The notes beneath the pieces are model-generated. The model saw only the letters and a program-made list of their open reading frames with translations, was not told the origin of the DNA and did no database searches. From Bacteroidales bacterium (GTDB lineage Bacteria; Bacteroidota; Bacteroidia; Bacteroidales; UBA4417), in contig JADJHD010000034.1 in the NCBI GenBank assembly GCA_016707705.1, forward strand, positions 1-39,037: DNA of 39,037 nucleotides. The letters are read 5' to 3'. The translations under genes were made by a program, and so were the position numbers. Positions 16,667-26,679 of the stretch are shown in pieces; within the stretch, counting starts at the first letter, position 1; every line of letters begins with the position of its first letter.

Positions 16667-18898
16667 ATGAGAACTTGGATTTACTCTCTCCTGACTTTTT
16701 TGATCATGGGCATTACAGGCTTTGCCCAGGTAGGTATTAACACTGATGGCTCCCAACCGCACAATTCAGCCATGCTGGATGTGAAGTCGACAGGGAAGGG
16801 TGTTTTACTCCCTCGAATGACATACAATGAATTGATTGCCATCAGCAGTCCGGCAGAAGGCTTGATGGCATTCTGCACCGATTGTGGGCCCGGTTCTACT
16901 GGAACCTTGGTAATCTATTCGAGTGGTATTTGGAACACTTTAAATGTTAACTGCTTAACCCCGATTCATCCCTCTGCCGGTGTGGCTGCCAGCACTTCCT
17001 ATCAGGTTTTATGGAATTGGTCCCAGGTTCCTGGTGCCACCGGCTATAAATGGAACACCTGGAATAACGTTTTAAGTGCCACCGACATGGGTGCAACCAC
17101 TATGAAGCTTGAAACGAATCTAACCTGCAATACCTCATATTACAGTTATGTATGGGCGTATAACGCCTGTGGCGCCTCGGAACCATTGCTGATGACACAA
17201 ACTACCCTGGTTGCTTCATCGCCGGTTTCGGCACCTAATGTTACCAGTCCTAATCAAATCGTGTGGAACTGGAATGCAGTTCCCGGGGCAATTGGATACA
17301 AATGGGGAACGACGAATGTTTACGCCAACGCAACCGATATGGGTTCGGCAACTTCTAAAACTGAAACCGGGCTTACCTGCCAGACCCTTTATACCCGTTA
17401 TGTATGGGCTTACACCAACTGTGGAAACTCAAGTCCAACAACTCTTACACAAACAACTTCCCAACTTCCGGTTGCAGTAGTACCTGGTACACATACAGCT
17501 ACTTCCTCCCAGATTACCTGGAACTGGAATCCTGCAACCTCTGCTCTTGGCTACAAGATCAATACTGTTAATGATTATGCTACTGCAACTGATCTTGGAC
17601 TTGTCACCACCAGAACTGAAACCGGATTGCCTTGTAATACATCTCAAACCAGGTATATATGGGCTTATGGCACTTGTGGAAATTCGACAGCTACATCAAT
17701 GACATTTTCTACTGTTGCTGCACCTCCTTCAGCAACTGCAGGAACCCATGTGCCGACCACAACTTCCATTGTCTGGAACTGGAATGCAGTTATTGGGGCC
17801 ACCGGATATAAGTGGAATACAACAAATAACTATGCTACAGCAACGAATCTCGGAGCAGCATTAAGCAGAACAGAATCAGGCCTTACATGCAACACTCCTT
17901 ATACCAGGTATATCTGGGCGTATAATTCCTGTGGAAATTCAATTGAAACTACCCTGGTTCAATCGACATCCATGAGTAATATCCCTGCTTCTCCTACTGC
18001 AGGGACACATTCATTTACAGCTACTTCAATTACCTGGAAATGGAATACAGTAAGTGGAGCCGCAGGTTATAAATGGAACACTACCAATGATTATTCAACA
18101 GCTACCAATATGGGAACTGCTACATCAAAACCTGAATCCGGGCTTTTTTGCGGAACAACCTATAACAGGTATGTATGGGCCTATACTTCCTGCGGGGTTT
18201 CAACTCCGGTAACCCTTACTCAGGCAACTGTCTGGTGTTTATGGACCTGTGGCGATTCCATTACAGATGGACGTGATAATAAGCGGTACGCAACCGTTTC
18301 CATCAATTCAAAATGCTGGATGGCTCAAAATCTGAATTATGGAACAATGATCAATACTACCGTCAATCAGACCAATAACTCCTTGCCTGAAAAATACTGC
18401 ATCAGTAATAGTGAATCAGCATGTAGCACTTATGGGGCACATTATCAATGGGACGAAATGATGAATTACTCTTTAGCCAGTTCTTCCAACCCCAGTGGCA
18501 GACAAGGATTATGCCCTGCCGGATGGCATATTCCGAGCGATGCTGAATACTGTGAAATGGAAACCTTCCTTGATCCCACTGTGAGCTGTGCCAGTTATAC
18601 AATGACCGGAACTGATGTCGGTGGACAAATGAAAACCACCGGAACTTCACAATGGACTATACCAAACACAGGTGCCACTAATGCAAGTGGTTTTAGTGCT
18701 CTTCCAGCAGGATACCTCGGATTGAATGGAAACTGGACCCAAGTGCATTCTGGTGCAATATTCTGGACTACAAATGAGGTTATTACTACTGGTGATGTCG
18801 CACAAGCAAGTCATGAACTCCATTACGATTCAGGCCAGATTGGAAGGAGTTACCATTCTAAGACGCAACCAAATTCAGTTCGTTGTGTAAGGGATTAA
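16667..18898 (+). CDS. Secreted N-module protein with five WNWN/YVWAY repeats and a FISUMP domain
   Basis: The 743-residue protein has a signal peptide (MRTWIYSLLTFLIMGITGFA) and the shared N-module at about 21-95, including AFCTDCGPG. Five repeats of about 85 residues follow (about 100-525), each with WNWN, GYKWNT, an acidic ATDMG strand, a C-N-T turn, YVWAY and a CG pair. They look like beta-sandwich (Fn3-like) domains with a conserved disulphide; this assignment is by pattern only. The C-terminal part (about 527-743) has CWMAQNLNYGT, a YQWDEMMNY segment, GLCPAGWHIPSDAEYCEME and SVRCVRD, which is the Fibrobacter succinogenes major paralogous domain (FISUMP, TIGR02145). A surface adhesin or binding role is inferred. 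It is closely paralogous to the next gene. Confidence 0.92.
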   Translation: MRTWIYSLLTFLIMGITGFAQVGINTDGSQPHNSAMLDVKSTGKGVLLPRMTYNELIAISSPAEGLMAFCTDCGPGSTGTLVIYSSGIWNTLNVNCLTPIHPSAGVAASTSYQVLWNWSQVPGATGYKWNTWNNVLSATDMGATTMKLETNLTCNTSYYSYVWAYNACGASEPLLMTQTTLVASSPVSAPNVTSPNQIVWNWNAVPGAIGYKWGTTNVYANATDMGSATSKTETGLTCQTLYTRYVWAYTNCGNSSPTTLTQTTSQLPVAVVPGTHTATSSQITWNWNPATSALGYKINTVNDYATATDLGLVTTRTETGLPCNTSQTRYIWAYGTCGNSTATSMTFSTVAAPPSATAGTHVPTTTSIVWNWNAVIGATGYKWNTTNNYATATNLGAALSRTESGLTCNTPYTRYIWAYNSCGNSIETTLVQSTSMSNIPASPTAGTHSFTATSITWKWNTVSGAAGYKWNTTNDYSTATNMGTATSKPESGLFCGTTYNRYVWAYTSCGVSTPVTLTQATVWCLWTCGDSITDGRDNKRYATVSINSKCWMAQNLNYGTMINTTVNQTNNSLPEKYCISNSESACSTYGAHYQWDEMMNYSLASSSNPSGRQGLCPAGWHIPSDAEYCEMETFLDPTVSCASYTMTGTDVGGQMKTTGTSQWTIPNTGATNASGFSALPAGYLGLNGNWTQVHSGAIFWTTNEVITTGDVAQASHELHYDSGQIGRSYHSKTQPNSVRCVRD

Positions 18899-18972
18899 AC
18901 CAGAAAGGCCAATTGATTTCAGGTAAAAATCGCTTATAAAACCCAGGATACTTTTATTCAGAATCGTCTGCT

Positions 18973-21222
18973 ATGAACTCAAAACTTAAGAATTTATTCC
19001 TGATTCTATTTCTCTGTCTTACTGAGATTCTTACATACGCCCAGGTTGGTATTAATACTGATGGCTCAAACCCTCACAATTCAGCAATGCTGGATGTGAA
19101 ATCCAACAGCAAGGGAATCCTTCCTCCACGGATGACATACAGCCAGATATTGGATATTCAGTCTCCTGCAGAAGGGCTGTTTGTTTTCTGTACCAATTGC
19201 GGTCCCACAGGTGACGGATCGTTGGCTATGTACATGGGAGGAAAATGGAGCCTGATGACAAGTTCTTGCATGCCACCTGCTTCCCCAACTCAGCAGACGC
19301 ATATTGCCGGCTCCAGCCAGATTACCTGGAACTGGGAATCGGTGCCAGGTGCAATTGGTTACAAGTTCAATACTTCGAATAACCTTCAGACAGCTATCAG
19401 TCTCGACACCAATAGTTTTTATATTGAAACTGGCTTGGATTGCAATACGACGCAAACCCGTTTCCTTTGGGCATATGATGATTGTGGTACCTCTGCACCG
19501 GTTACTTTATCCCAATCAACTGCGGTAAACCCTGCATTACCTGGTGCTGGAGTTTCATTAGCATATCCACATCAGATCACCTGGAATTGGACAGCTGCCC
19601 AGGGAGCAACCGGATACAAATGGAATACCTCAAACAACTATGCAACTGCAGTTGATGTAGGGAATACTCTCACTAAATCAGAAACCGGACTAAGCTGTAA
19701 TACGGTGTATAAACGCTATATCTGGGCTTATAACAATTGCGGGAACACCAATTCAATTCCTGAAACCATGTCAACAACAATATCTCCGGCAGCTCCAACA
19801 ACAGCTTCCCATGTTGCTAACACTTCAGAAATCATCTGGAACTGGAATGTAGTTACAGGAGCCACTGGATATAAATGGAATACTGTGAACAATTATGCAA
19901 CTGCCCAGGATATGGGCACATCAACAACGAAAACAGAAACCGGGCTTGCCTGTAACAACAGCTTTACCAGGTATATCTGGGCCTATAGCAATTGTGGCAA
20001 TTCTGTGGCAGGTACAATTACCAAGTCCACACCCAAATTTCCTGATGCACCTGTTGCTGCTGTCACATTTGCTACTCCTACCACCATTATCTGGAATTGG
20101 AACGCAGTACCGGGAGCTGCTGGATATAAATGGAATACAACAAATAGCTATGCCACAGCCCAGGATATGGGAAGTGCAACCTCAAAAACTGAAATCAATT
20201 TAAACTGCAATACGTCCTATACCCGATATGTATGGGCCTATAGCAGTTGCGGCTCATCAACCTCCGTCGCCCTCACCCAGGTCACTCCTATGACGAATAT
20301 ACCACTTGCACCAGTTGAAGGGACACATACTTTTTCGACCAGTACTATCACATGGAAATGGCTATCAGTTTCAGGTGCAATCGGTTACAAATGGAGTACA
20401 GAAAACGACTATTCTACAGCCATTGACATGGGATTACTCCTGCAAAAGACTGAAACCGGGCTTGCCTGTGCAACTACCTATAACCGCTATGTGTGGGCTT
20501 ACTCTTCATGTGGGTATTCAGCTGTAACCCCGATTTCCCAGACTACAATCTGGTGCCTTTGGACTTGTGGCCAGCCCGTATTAGATTCCAGAGATGGACA
20601 GGAATATAACACAGTGCTCATCAATACGCAATGCTGGATGGCTGAAAATATAAACATTGGTACTCGTATCAATGGCTCTGAAGAACAGTCAAATAATAAT
20701 ACTATAGAGAAGTATTGTATGAATGATCTGGAGTCAAACTGCACTACTTATGGAGGACTTTACCAATGGGATGAAATGATGAATTATGCCACTCAAAGCA
20801 GTGCGAATCCTAGCGGGAGGCAGGGTATTTGTCCGGAAGGATGGCATATTCCCTCTTTCAATGAATGGTGCCAGATGGAAACTTTCCTGGATCCAACTAT
20901 GCTATGCTCAACTGATGATGCTGAACTCGGTACTGATGCTGGTGGTAAAATGAAAGAAACTGGCACCCTTCACTGGCTGTCAGCTAACACCGGAGCTACC
21001 AATACCAGCGGATTCACTGCACTGGGTGCTGGTAAAAGGAATTCTGATGGCACTTTTATGTCCTTCAACACTTCCACTCTTTTCTGGTCTTCCAGTATAA
21101 GTGTCGTATTTGGATTTGATAGGACCAATTCTATTGTTCTTAATAATTATTCATCCAAAATCAGCCATCTTCAAATAACATCCAAAGATTTAGGAAATTC
21201 AGTAAGGTGTATCAGGGATTAA
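18973..21222 (+). CDS. Secreted N-module protein with five WNWN/YVWAY repeats and a FISUMP domain (paralogue)
   Basis: The 749-residue protein repeats the architecture of the gene 74 bp upstream: signal peptide, N-module with VFCTNCGPTG, five WNWN/GYKWNT/YVWAY repeats of about 85 residues, and a FISUMP domain (CWMAENINIGT, YQWDEMMNY, GICPEGWHIPSFNEWC, SVRCIRD). Repeat five of each gene shares the variant TWKW instead of WNWN and leads into an identical-type junction (WCLWTCG) with the FISUMP domain. So the whole gene was duplicated, not just single repeats. The closing part of the FISUMP domain (about 680-735) differs most between the two, which may be the region that sets binding specificity. 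It is probably the last gene of the operon that begins at 14489. Confidence 0.92.
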   Translation: MNSKLKNLFLILFLCLTEILTYAQVGINTDGSNPHNSAMLDVKSNSKGILPPRMTYSQILDIQSPAEGLFVFCTNCGPTGDGSLAMYMGGKWSLMTSSCMPPASPTQQTHIAGSSQITWNWESVPGAIGYKFNTSNNLQTAISLDTNSFYIETGLDCNTTQTRFLWAYDDCGTSAPVTLSQSTAVNPALPGAGVSLAYPHQITWNWTAAQGATGYKWNTSNNYATAVDVGNTLTKSETGLSCNTVYKRYIWAYNNCGNTNSIPETMSTTISPAAPTTASHVANTSEIIWNWNVVTGATGYKWNTVNNYATAQDMGTSTTKTETGLACNNSFTRYIWAYSNCGNSVAGTITKSTPKFPDAPVAAVTFATPTTIIWNWNAVPGAAGYKWNTTNSYATAQDMGSATSKTEINLNCNTSYTRYVWAYSSCGSSTSVALTQVTPMTNIPLAPVEGTHTFSTSTITWKWLSVSGAIGYKWSTENDYSTAIDMGLLLQKTETGLACATTYNRYVWAYSSCGYSAVTPISQTTIWCLWTCGQPVLDSRDGQEYNTVLINTQCWMAENINIGTRINGSEEQSNNNTIEKYCMNDLESNCTTYGGLYQWDEMMNYATQSSANPSGRQGICPEGWHIPSFNEWCQMETFLDPTMLCSTDDAELGTDAGGKMKETGTLHWLSANTGATNTSGFTALGAGKRNSDGTFMSFNTSTLFWSSSISVVFGFDRTNSIVLNNYSSKISHLQITSKDLGNSVRCIRD

Positions 21223-21394
21223 TTTGAATCAATTTCTTAACCTTAAGGAATCAAGAAACGGATTTCCAGCAGATTGATTTATACCAGTGCAAACATATAC
21301 GCCTGACCAGAGAAAGGTTTGCTAAATAATTCAGCAAGGGTATATCAAAGAAAAATATCCTGTCTAACATCCGAAAACAAAAAATATTTCATAA

Positions 21395-21427
21395 TTTTAT
21401 ATCTCCTATTACGATACAATATATTTC
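21395..21427 (+). promoter_or_regulatory. Possible Bacteroidota-type promoter
   Basis: TTTT (21395-21398), a 21-bp spacer and TATATTTC (21420-21427) differ from the -33/-7 consensus by one base in each element. The start codon of the T9SS cargo gene lies 37 bp downstream. The surrounding sequence is AT-rich. Confidence 0.4.
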
Positions 21428-21463
21428 AGTTAACCTATAGTTTCATTAAATCTAAATTTCAGT

Positions 21464-22486
21464 ATGAAAAATTCATTCCTTTCCTTCGCGGGAGCACTGG
21501 CTTTCCTCTTAGTTTCTTTTCTTTCATTCGGCAATGAAAGCAATATTATTTTCAGCGACGATTTCACCGATCAGGATGCCTGGCATATGCAGGGCAATGG
21601 AGACGTGAATGTGAACAATGGTATTTGTAATTTCGATAATGTTTACTGTGGTGATTACAACAGGGTTTATCGTACTTTTTACCCAACCCTGCCTACTCTT
21701 TACTGGAGGGCTGAATGCGAGTTCACCATCCTGAATTCCAATCCCTATGGAAATGGTACCGGAGAAGTTGTTCTCGCTCTCACTGCCGGCTCCCTCGACT
21801 TTATGTCGTATAACGCTGCTCAGGGATATGAGGAAACAACACAGGATGGGATCGCTGTTGTGCTGATGTCCGATGGCTCTGTTGACAACAACATCAACAA
21901 CTGGTTCTTTATGATTGAAGGGAAAAAAGGCAATTACCGCACCTTCAATTTACAGTCTGTTATCCATGCTGATGCCTCCATAAGCAAGTACTACATCCGA
22001 CTTGAGAGAATGTCGGAAAGCTCTACCATGCTGAGCATTTTCTCCGATTCAGCTTATACGCAGCTACTTCCCGGCGGTCCGGTAACCTTTGATATTGACC
22101 CCACCATCGACAGGCTTTGCACCATTCAGCATGGCACCATGACTCCCGGATTCACCTCCAGACTTATCAATGCCCAATTGGATAATGATGTGATCTACGA
22201 TGATTCATACTTCACAGGTTTGAGCAATCCACTTGCATTGGCTGCAAGCTTAAGGGTATTCCCAAATCCTGCAATAAACAGTATCTCGGTTAATGCATCG
22301 GAAATTCCTGAAATAAAGCCTGGCTCTGTGTTCAGTATTTTCAATCTTGCCGGACAGGAGATCACAAGGGATATTCTTGCCCCCGAAGGACAAATCGATA
22401 TCTCCGAATTAATGAAGGGAGCTTTTATTCTGGTTGTCAGGGGAACGGAAAAAGCGCTCGTGACAAGGTTTGTAAAGACGGAATAA
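21464..22486 (+). CDS. Secreted protein with T9SS type A sorting domain
   Basis: The 340-residue protein has a signal peptide (MKNSFLSFAGALAFLLVSFL), then a beta-rich body at about 27-250 (IIFSDDFTDQDAW, then WRAECEFTI, GIAVVLMSDGS and YYIRLERM) with the look of a concanavalin-A/LamG-type jelly roll. The C-terminal 80 residues are a T9SS type A sorting domain (Por_Secre_tail): LRVFPNPAINSISVNAS, FSIFNLAGQEIT and KGAFILVVRGTEKALVTRF. It is thus exported through the outer membrane and its tail removed. Ligand or substrate is unknown; no catalytic motif was seen. It is the only intact gene here with a T9SS tail and lacks the N-module of its upstream neighbours. Confidence 0.88.
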   Translation: MKNSFLSFAGALAFLLVSFLSFGNESNIIFSDDFTDQDAWHMQGNGDVNVNNGICNFDNVYCGDYNRVYRTFYPTLPTLYWRAECEFTILNSNPYGNGTGEVVLALTAGSLDFMSYNAAQGYEETTQDGIAVVLMSDGSVDNNINNWFFMIEGKKGNYRTFNLQSVIHADASISKYYIRLERMSESSTMLSIFSDSAYTQLLPGGPVTFDIDPTIDRLCTIQHGTMTPGFTSRLINAQLDNDVIYDDSYFTGLSNPLALAASLRVFPNPAINSISVNASEIPEIKPGSVFSIFNLAGQEITRDILAPEGQIDISELMKGAFILVVRGTEKALVTRFVKTE

Positions 22487-22947
22487 TCCATCAGGTATTC
22501 CCTTCTTCAGAGCGAATTTGGCGCTATAAAACTGACTCTTCTCCATTGGGGTTGAGTAATATTTATTTGCTCTGCATCGAACCTAATTGCCTGAATGAAT
22601 GTTGTTTTACACTAATTATTGCCTGATTTGAGTAGGCCTGAAAAGTCAGAACATTGCCGGCATTAATTTAACATGAATTCAATATACCCTAAAGTGAGGT
22701 AGCTGATAAGAATACAGAAGTGATTGAACGATAAGGGAATAAGGTAGATTGCAGGGGGTTGATTTATTACTAAGGTTTTGTCTTGGAAGATATTTGACAC
22801 TTTAACGTAATACACCTTATTCTTATTCCTTAACCTTAGTAACCTGAATGGTCAAACTTGCATCGAACCTTATTACCCTATTGATTTTTAGCAACATGAA
22901 GATTGTTTTCTGTTTAAATTAAGTCGAGTTCACTTCAATTTAGTATC
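22487..22947. other. Intergenic stretch with a long-range inverted repeat
   Basis: About 460 bp with no gene. It contains TTACTAAGGTT (22767-22777) and its exact reverse complement AACCTTAGTAA (22832-22842). Imperfect pairing extends outward between GGAATAAGGT (about 22736) and the ACCTTATTC stretch (about 22814). A GCATCGAACCT segment occurs twice (about 22576 and 22861). The purpose is not clear; it could be a regulatory hairpin or the remnant of a small repeat. Confidence 0.45.
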
Positions 22948-22974
22948 TTGAATGCTGAAAAGCAGCTGACACAA

Positions 22975-25900
22975 ATGAAATTTTCCCGGATCTTCTTCTT
23001 CTTTTTAATAGCCTTTCTTTTAGGAAGAGATGATCTTCATGCGCAGTTCAGCAATCTCAGATTTGATAAGTATACTACAGCCAATGGACTTTCTGACAAT
23101 AATACCAATGCCATCATTCAGGATAGCCGGGGATTTCTGTGGATTGGCAGCAATAATGGTCTGAGCCGGTTTGATGGCAGATTCTTCAAAAAATATACCC
23201 ACCTTGGAGAGGATGGTCTCACTGATCTTTCCATCGTATGTCTAGCCGAGGATAAGAAAGGGAATATCTGGATCGGGACTCAGAACGGACTGAATAAACT
23301 GGATCCGCAAACCGAGAAAATCACTCACTACTTCGAAGGTACCGGCAAGGGAACCATTCCTTTCAAATGGTGCGATTACCTTTATATGGATAGAAGCAAT
23401 AACCTTTGGCTTACAACCGAAAAAGGGATCGCTCTCTATCATCCCGAATCTGATAGCTTTGAGAATTTCCCTGTAACCGTTACCGGTAAAGATGACCGTA
23501 TTAATAAGTTTATAAGCAGGGTTCTGGAAGACAGCAAAGGTCGGCTTTGGCTGACCACTTCCTACGGAATTAAGCTTTCGACAGGAAAACCCATAGGATT
23601 TCATCATTTCTCTATGAACTTGGTGCTGAGAAATCTGCCTATCCGGTTGTATCAATAATTGAGGATTCTAAGGGAGATATCCGGGCCGGCACCTGGGAGC
23701 AAGGCCTTCTGAAGTTCAATGAATCTTATGACAAATTTGAACAGCAATCTTTTCCTCCTCTTAATTTCAAGCAGCTGGTCATATCCGATATGCTGATTAC
23801 GCATATTCTCAACAGGGAGTACCTGGTGCTGGCAACCAATAAAGGACTGATATTTCTGGATGGAAGCGGGAAAAGTCCGGCGAAATTTACCAGTCTCACC
23901 GATAACATCAGCCATCTCTTTTCCGACAGGCAGGGCAACCTCTGGATTACCGGCTCCTCCGGACTATACCGGATGAACAGCAACAGCCTCTCCTTTGAAT
24001 GGACTACCATCAATGATCCGGATCCTGAATGGCAACATATCTACCATATAATCCCCGAAATCGGCAACAACTCCCGATACTTTCTCAGTACTCTCAAAGG
24101 CTGGTGGCAGTATGACGCGCTAAGTCATCAGCTGAGTAAATTCAAACTGCCTTCTGACCCTGAGAATCTGCTGGGGGGCATCAATACCTGGACTGCCAAC
24201 GAAAAGGGATATTGGTTTTCATCCATTAATGGAATGGGCTATTATGATAAATTCAATAATAGATTGGATAGCTGGAATTCACTTGCTCAGATGAAGTCGG
24301 GACAAACTTCAACGGGAATAATTGTAGCTGATAAAAGCAATAAACTCTGGGTTAGCCTGCATCGTTCCGGAATCCTGGTTTTTGGTCAGGGCGGGGGAAA
24401 TCCGACCTTATTGTTTGCAGATAGAAACAAACCTGATAATCTTATCGGGAAGGACATCCATGATATTCAGCTTATTGATGACGGATCTATCTGCTTTACA
24501 GCCGATAACAGGCTTTTCAAGGTTAATGCATCCGATTATGCCTACACCTCTTATTCTCCGGAAATTAAGGATGAACGAATCGACAGAAATAAAACTGCCC
24601 CTGAAAAAATCTTTTTCTCACCCGGTCGCTCTGTTTTTGTGAGCAGCAGCTTGCAGATCTACCAATTCAGTCAGAACAGACTGGCAAAAGTGTTTCCGGC
24701 AGAAGGATATGCTGAATTCATCATTGGAAAGATAGATTGTGATTCCAGAGGGAACATTTGGGCGCTAACTTCAAGAGGGCTATTAAAAACTGACACCACC
24801 TTCAGGCATTGGGTGAATATCAGTAATAAGCTGGGCTGGGAAGAAGATGAGGAAATTGAGGATTTCCACCTTGGTCCGGGAGGGGAGGTAATCCTTGCTG
24901 CCAATGGTAAATTCGGAATCCTGCATGATTCACTACTAAGCAGGAGTATTGCTCCGCCGGCAGTCCTGATCAGCCGGGTAAAGCATGGCGACAGGGTTTC
25001 ATATATGGTGATTGGTCAACCCAAACCTATTAAGTGCTCCTATAAGGAAGCTGTTGAGATTGAGCTGTCTTCAATGAATTTTACCGAAGACAAGGAAACC
25101 CGCATCCTTTACATGCTTGAAGGCTGGGAAAACAAGTGGAATGAGTTGTCCGGACAACAGCTGATCCGTTATGAGCAGCTTCCTCCCGGCGACTATACTT
25201 TTCTTGCCCGGCAAGTGAATGATGAAGGAGCAGAAAGTGAAATTACATCATTTAAATTCAGCATTCCTCCTCCATTTTACCGCAGCTGGTGGTTTATTGC
25301 ACTGATACTTCTGGCAGCTGCAGCCACCCATTTCTCAATCAATCATTACAGGAAACGTAAAGCACTTGAACTGGAGCGGCTCCGGACACGCATTGCCATC
25401 GACCTGCATGATGATATAGGTGCAACATTGAGTTCCATTTCCATCTACAGTGATGCATTGAAGCGACAACTGAAAGATTCCCAGCCAATGCTGGTGAATG
25501 TTCTGGATAAGATGGGTGAGAGCAGCCGGGAAATGGTTTCGGGAATGAGCGATATTGTCTGGGCAATCAATCCCGATAATGACCATGGAGAGAAATTAAT
25601 CAGCCGTATGCAGAATTTTGCCACGGATGTCTGTGCAATGAAAAATATCCATCTGCATTTTCAGGAGGATGAAAGGATAAACTCGATTGTATTCCCGCTT
25701 GAAGGGAGGAAGAATTTCTATCTGGTTTTCAAGGAGGCTGTGAATAATGCTGCCAAATATTCTGAAGCTTCAAACCTCTGGATAAGCCTGCAACTGCAGG
25801 GCGGGAAGCTGATTCTTCAGGTTCGGGACGATGGCCGGGGCTTCAATGAAAATACCATAAGGCGTGGAAACGGATTGAAGAATATGAAGTCCAGGGCGGA

Positions 25901-25976
25901 TGAGATGAAGGCTGAATTTCAGATAATTTCAAATCCTGATGAAGGGACTATAATCCTTCTGAACTGGAATATTTAA
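22975..25976 (+). pseudogene. Hybrid-type sensor histidine kinase with Reg_prop/Y_Y_Y sensor, split by one frameshift
   Basis: I take the ATG at 22975, since it begins a signal peptide (MKFSRIFFFFLIAFLLGRDD); an ATG at 22948 adds nine poor residues. The periplasmic part is a set of Reg_prop beta-propeller blades (DSRGFLWIGSNNGLSRFD, DKKGNIWIGTQNGLNKLD, DSKGRLWLTTSYG). Next come a Y_Y_Y domain (YMLEGWENKWNELSG), a membrane helix (WWFIALILLAAAATHFSI), a HisKA_3 dimerisation helix with the acceptor His codon at 25407-25409 (DLHDDIGATLSS), and an ATPase with EAVNNAAKYS, DDGRGF and GNGLKNM. A single frame change (1-nt loss) at about 23590-23615 leaves a stop at 23656-23658, and the family sequence resumes as YELGAEKSAYPVV. 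Joined, it is about 1000 residues, a normal length. It would signal to the regulator 76 bp downstream. Confidence 0.88.
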
Positions 25977-26052
25977 AGGGCCGGATATCCCCTGAATTGG
26001 TGATTGTTTCCCCTGTTTGTTAGTTCGTACTTTGCTGGCTGAAAGTTTGATT

Positions 26053-26679
26053 ATGAAGATTGCAATATTTGAGGACAACCAGAAGTTCAGGGAAAGCCTG
26101 GAGTTTTTGATTGTCACTTCCGGTGATATGGAACTCTGCGGCTCCTTTGAGGATACGAATCGCCTGCTACAGCGAATTGAAGCCCTGATGCCGGATGTGG
26201 TGCTTATGGATATTCACCTGCCGGGTAAAAATGGTATTGATGCTGTTAAAGAAATCAAGGAGCATTTTCCGGCAATCAATGTATGCATGCAGACTGTCTT
26301 CGAAGATGACGACAAGATTTTCGCTTCCCTCTGCAACGGAGCCTCTGGTTATATTTTGAAAAATACTGCTCCCGAAAAAGTACTTCAGGCTATCAGGGAA
26401 GTTGCCGACGGAGGCTCCTTTTTTACTCCCTCCGTCGCCCGCAGGGTATTGAATAATTTTCAGCAGCAGCCTCATCCGGGTGAGTTTACCCAGCTCACAG
26501 ATCGGGAAAGAGAAATCCTGAAATTTCTGGTTGAGGGAATGAGCTACAAGATTATCGCCGACAAAACATTTATCAGCTACGAAACCGTGCATTCCCATAT
26601 CAAGAAGATTTATGAGAAGCTGCATGTCAATTCCAAAAGTGAGGCTGTAGCCAAGGCTATCAAGCGCAGGCTAGTCTGA
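26053..26679 (+). CDS. NarL/LuxR-family response regulator
   Basis: I take the ATG at 26053, since MKIAIFEDNQKF begins directly with the first strand of a receiver domain; an upstream ATG at 26017 would add 12 unrelated residues. The 208-residue protein has a receiver domain with acidic pair Glu7/Asp8, phospho-acceptor Asp53 (VVLMDIHLPG), switch Thr81 and Lys103 (YILKN). A GerE/LuxR helix-turn-helix follows at about 143-208 (LTDREREILKFLVEGMSYK, then TVHSHIKKIYEKLHV). It forms a pair with the HisKA_3 kinase just upstream. Regulation of the neighbouring fibre genes is possible from position but not shown. Confidence 0.93.
   Translation: MKIAIFEDNQKFRESLEFLIVTSGDMELCGSFEDTNRLLQRIEALMPDVVLMDIHLPGKNGIDAVKEIKEHFPAINVCMQTVFEDDDKIFASLCNGASGYILKNTAPEKVLQAIREVADGGSFFTPSVARRVLNNFQQQPHPGEFTQLTDREREILKFLVEGMSYKIIADKTFISYETVHSHIKKIYEKLHVNSKSEAVAKAIKRRLV

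Noticed and set aside
23590..23658. Programmed frameshift in the sensor kinase
   Set aside because: I see no convincing slippery heptamer with a downstream structure, and known relatives are single-frame; an error or mutation is simpler.
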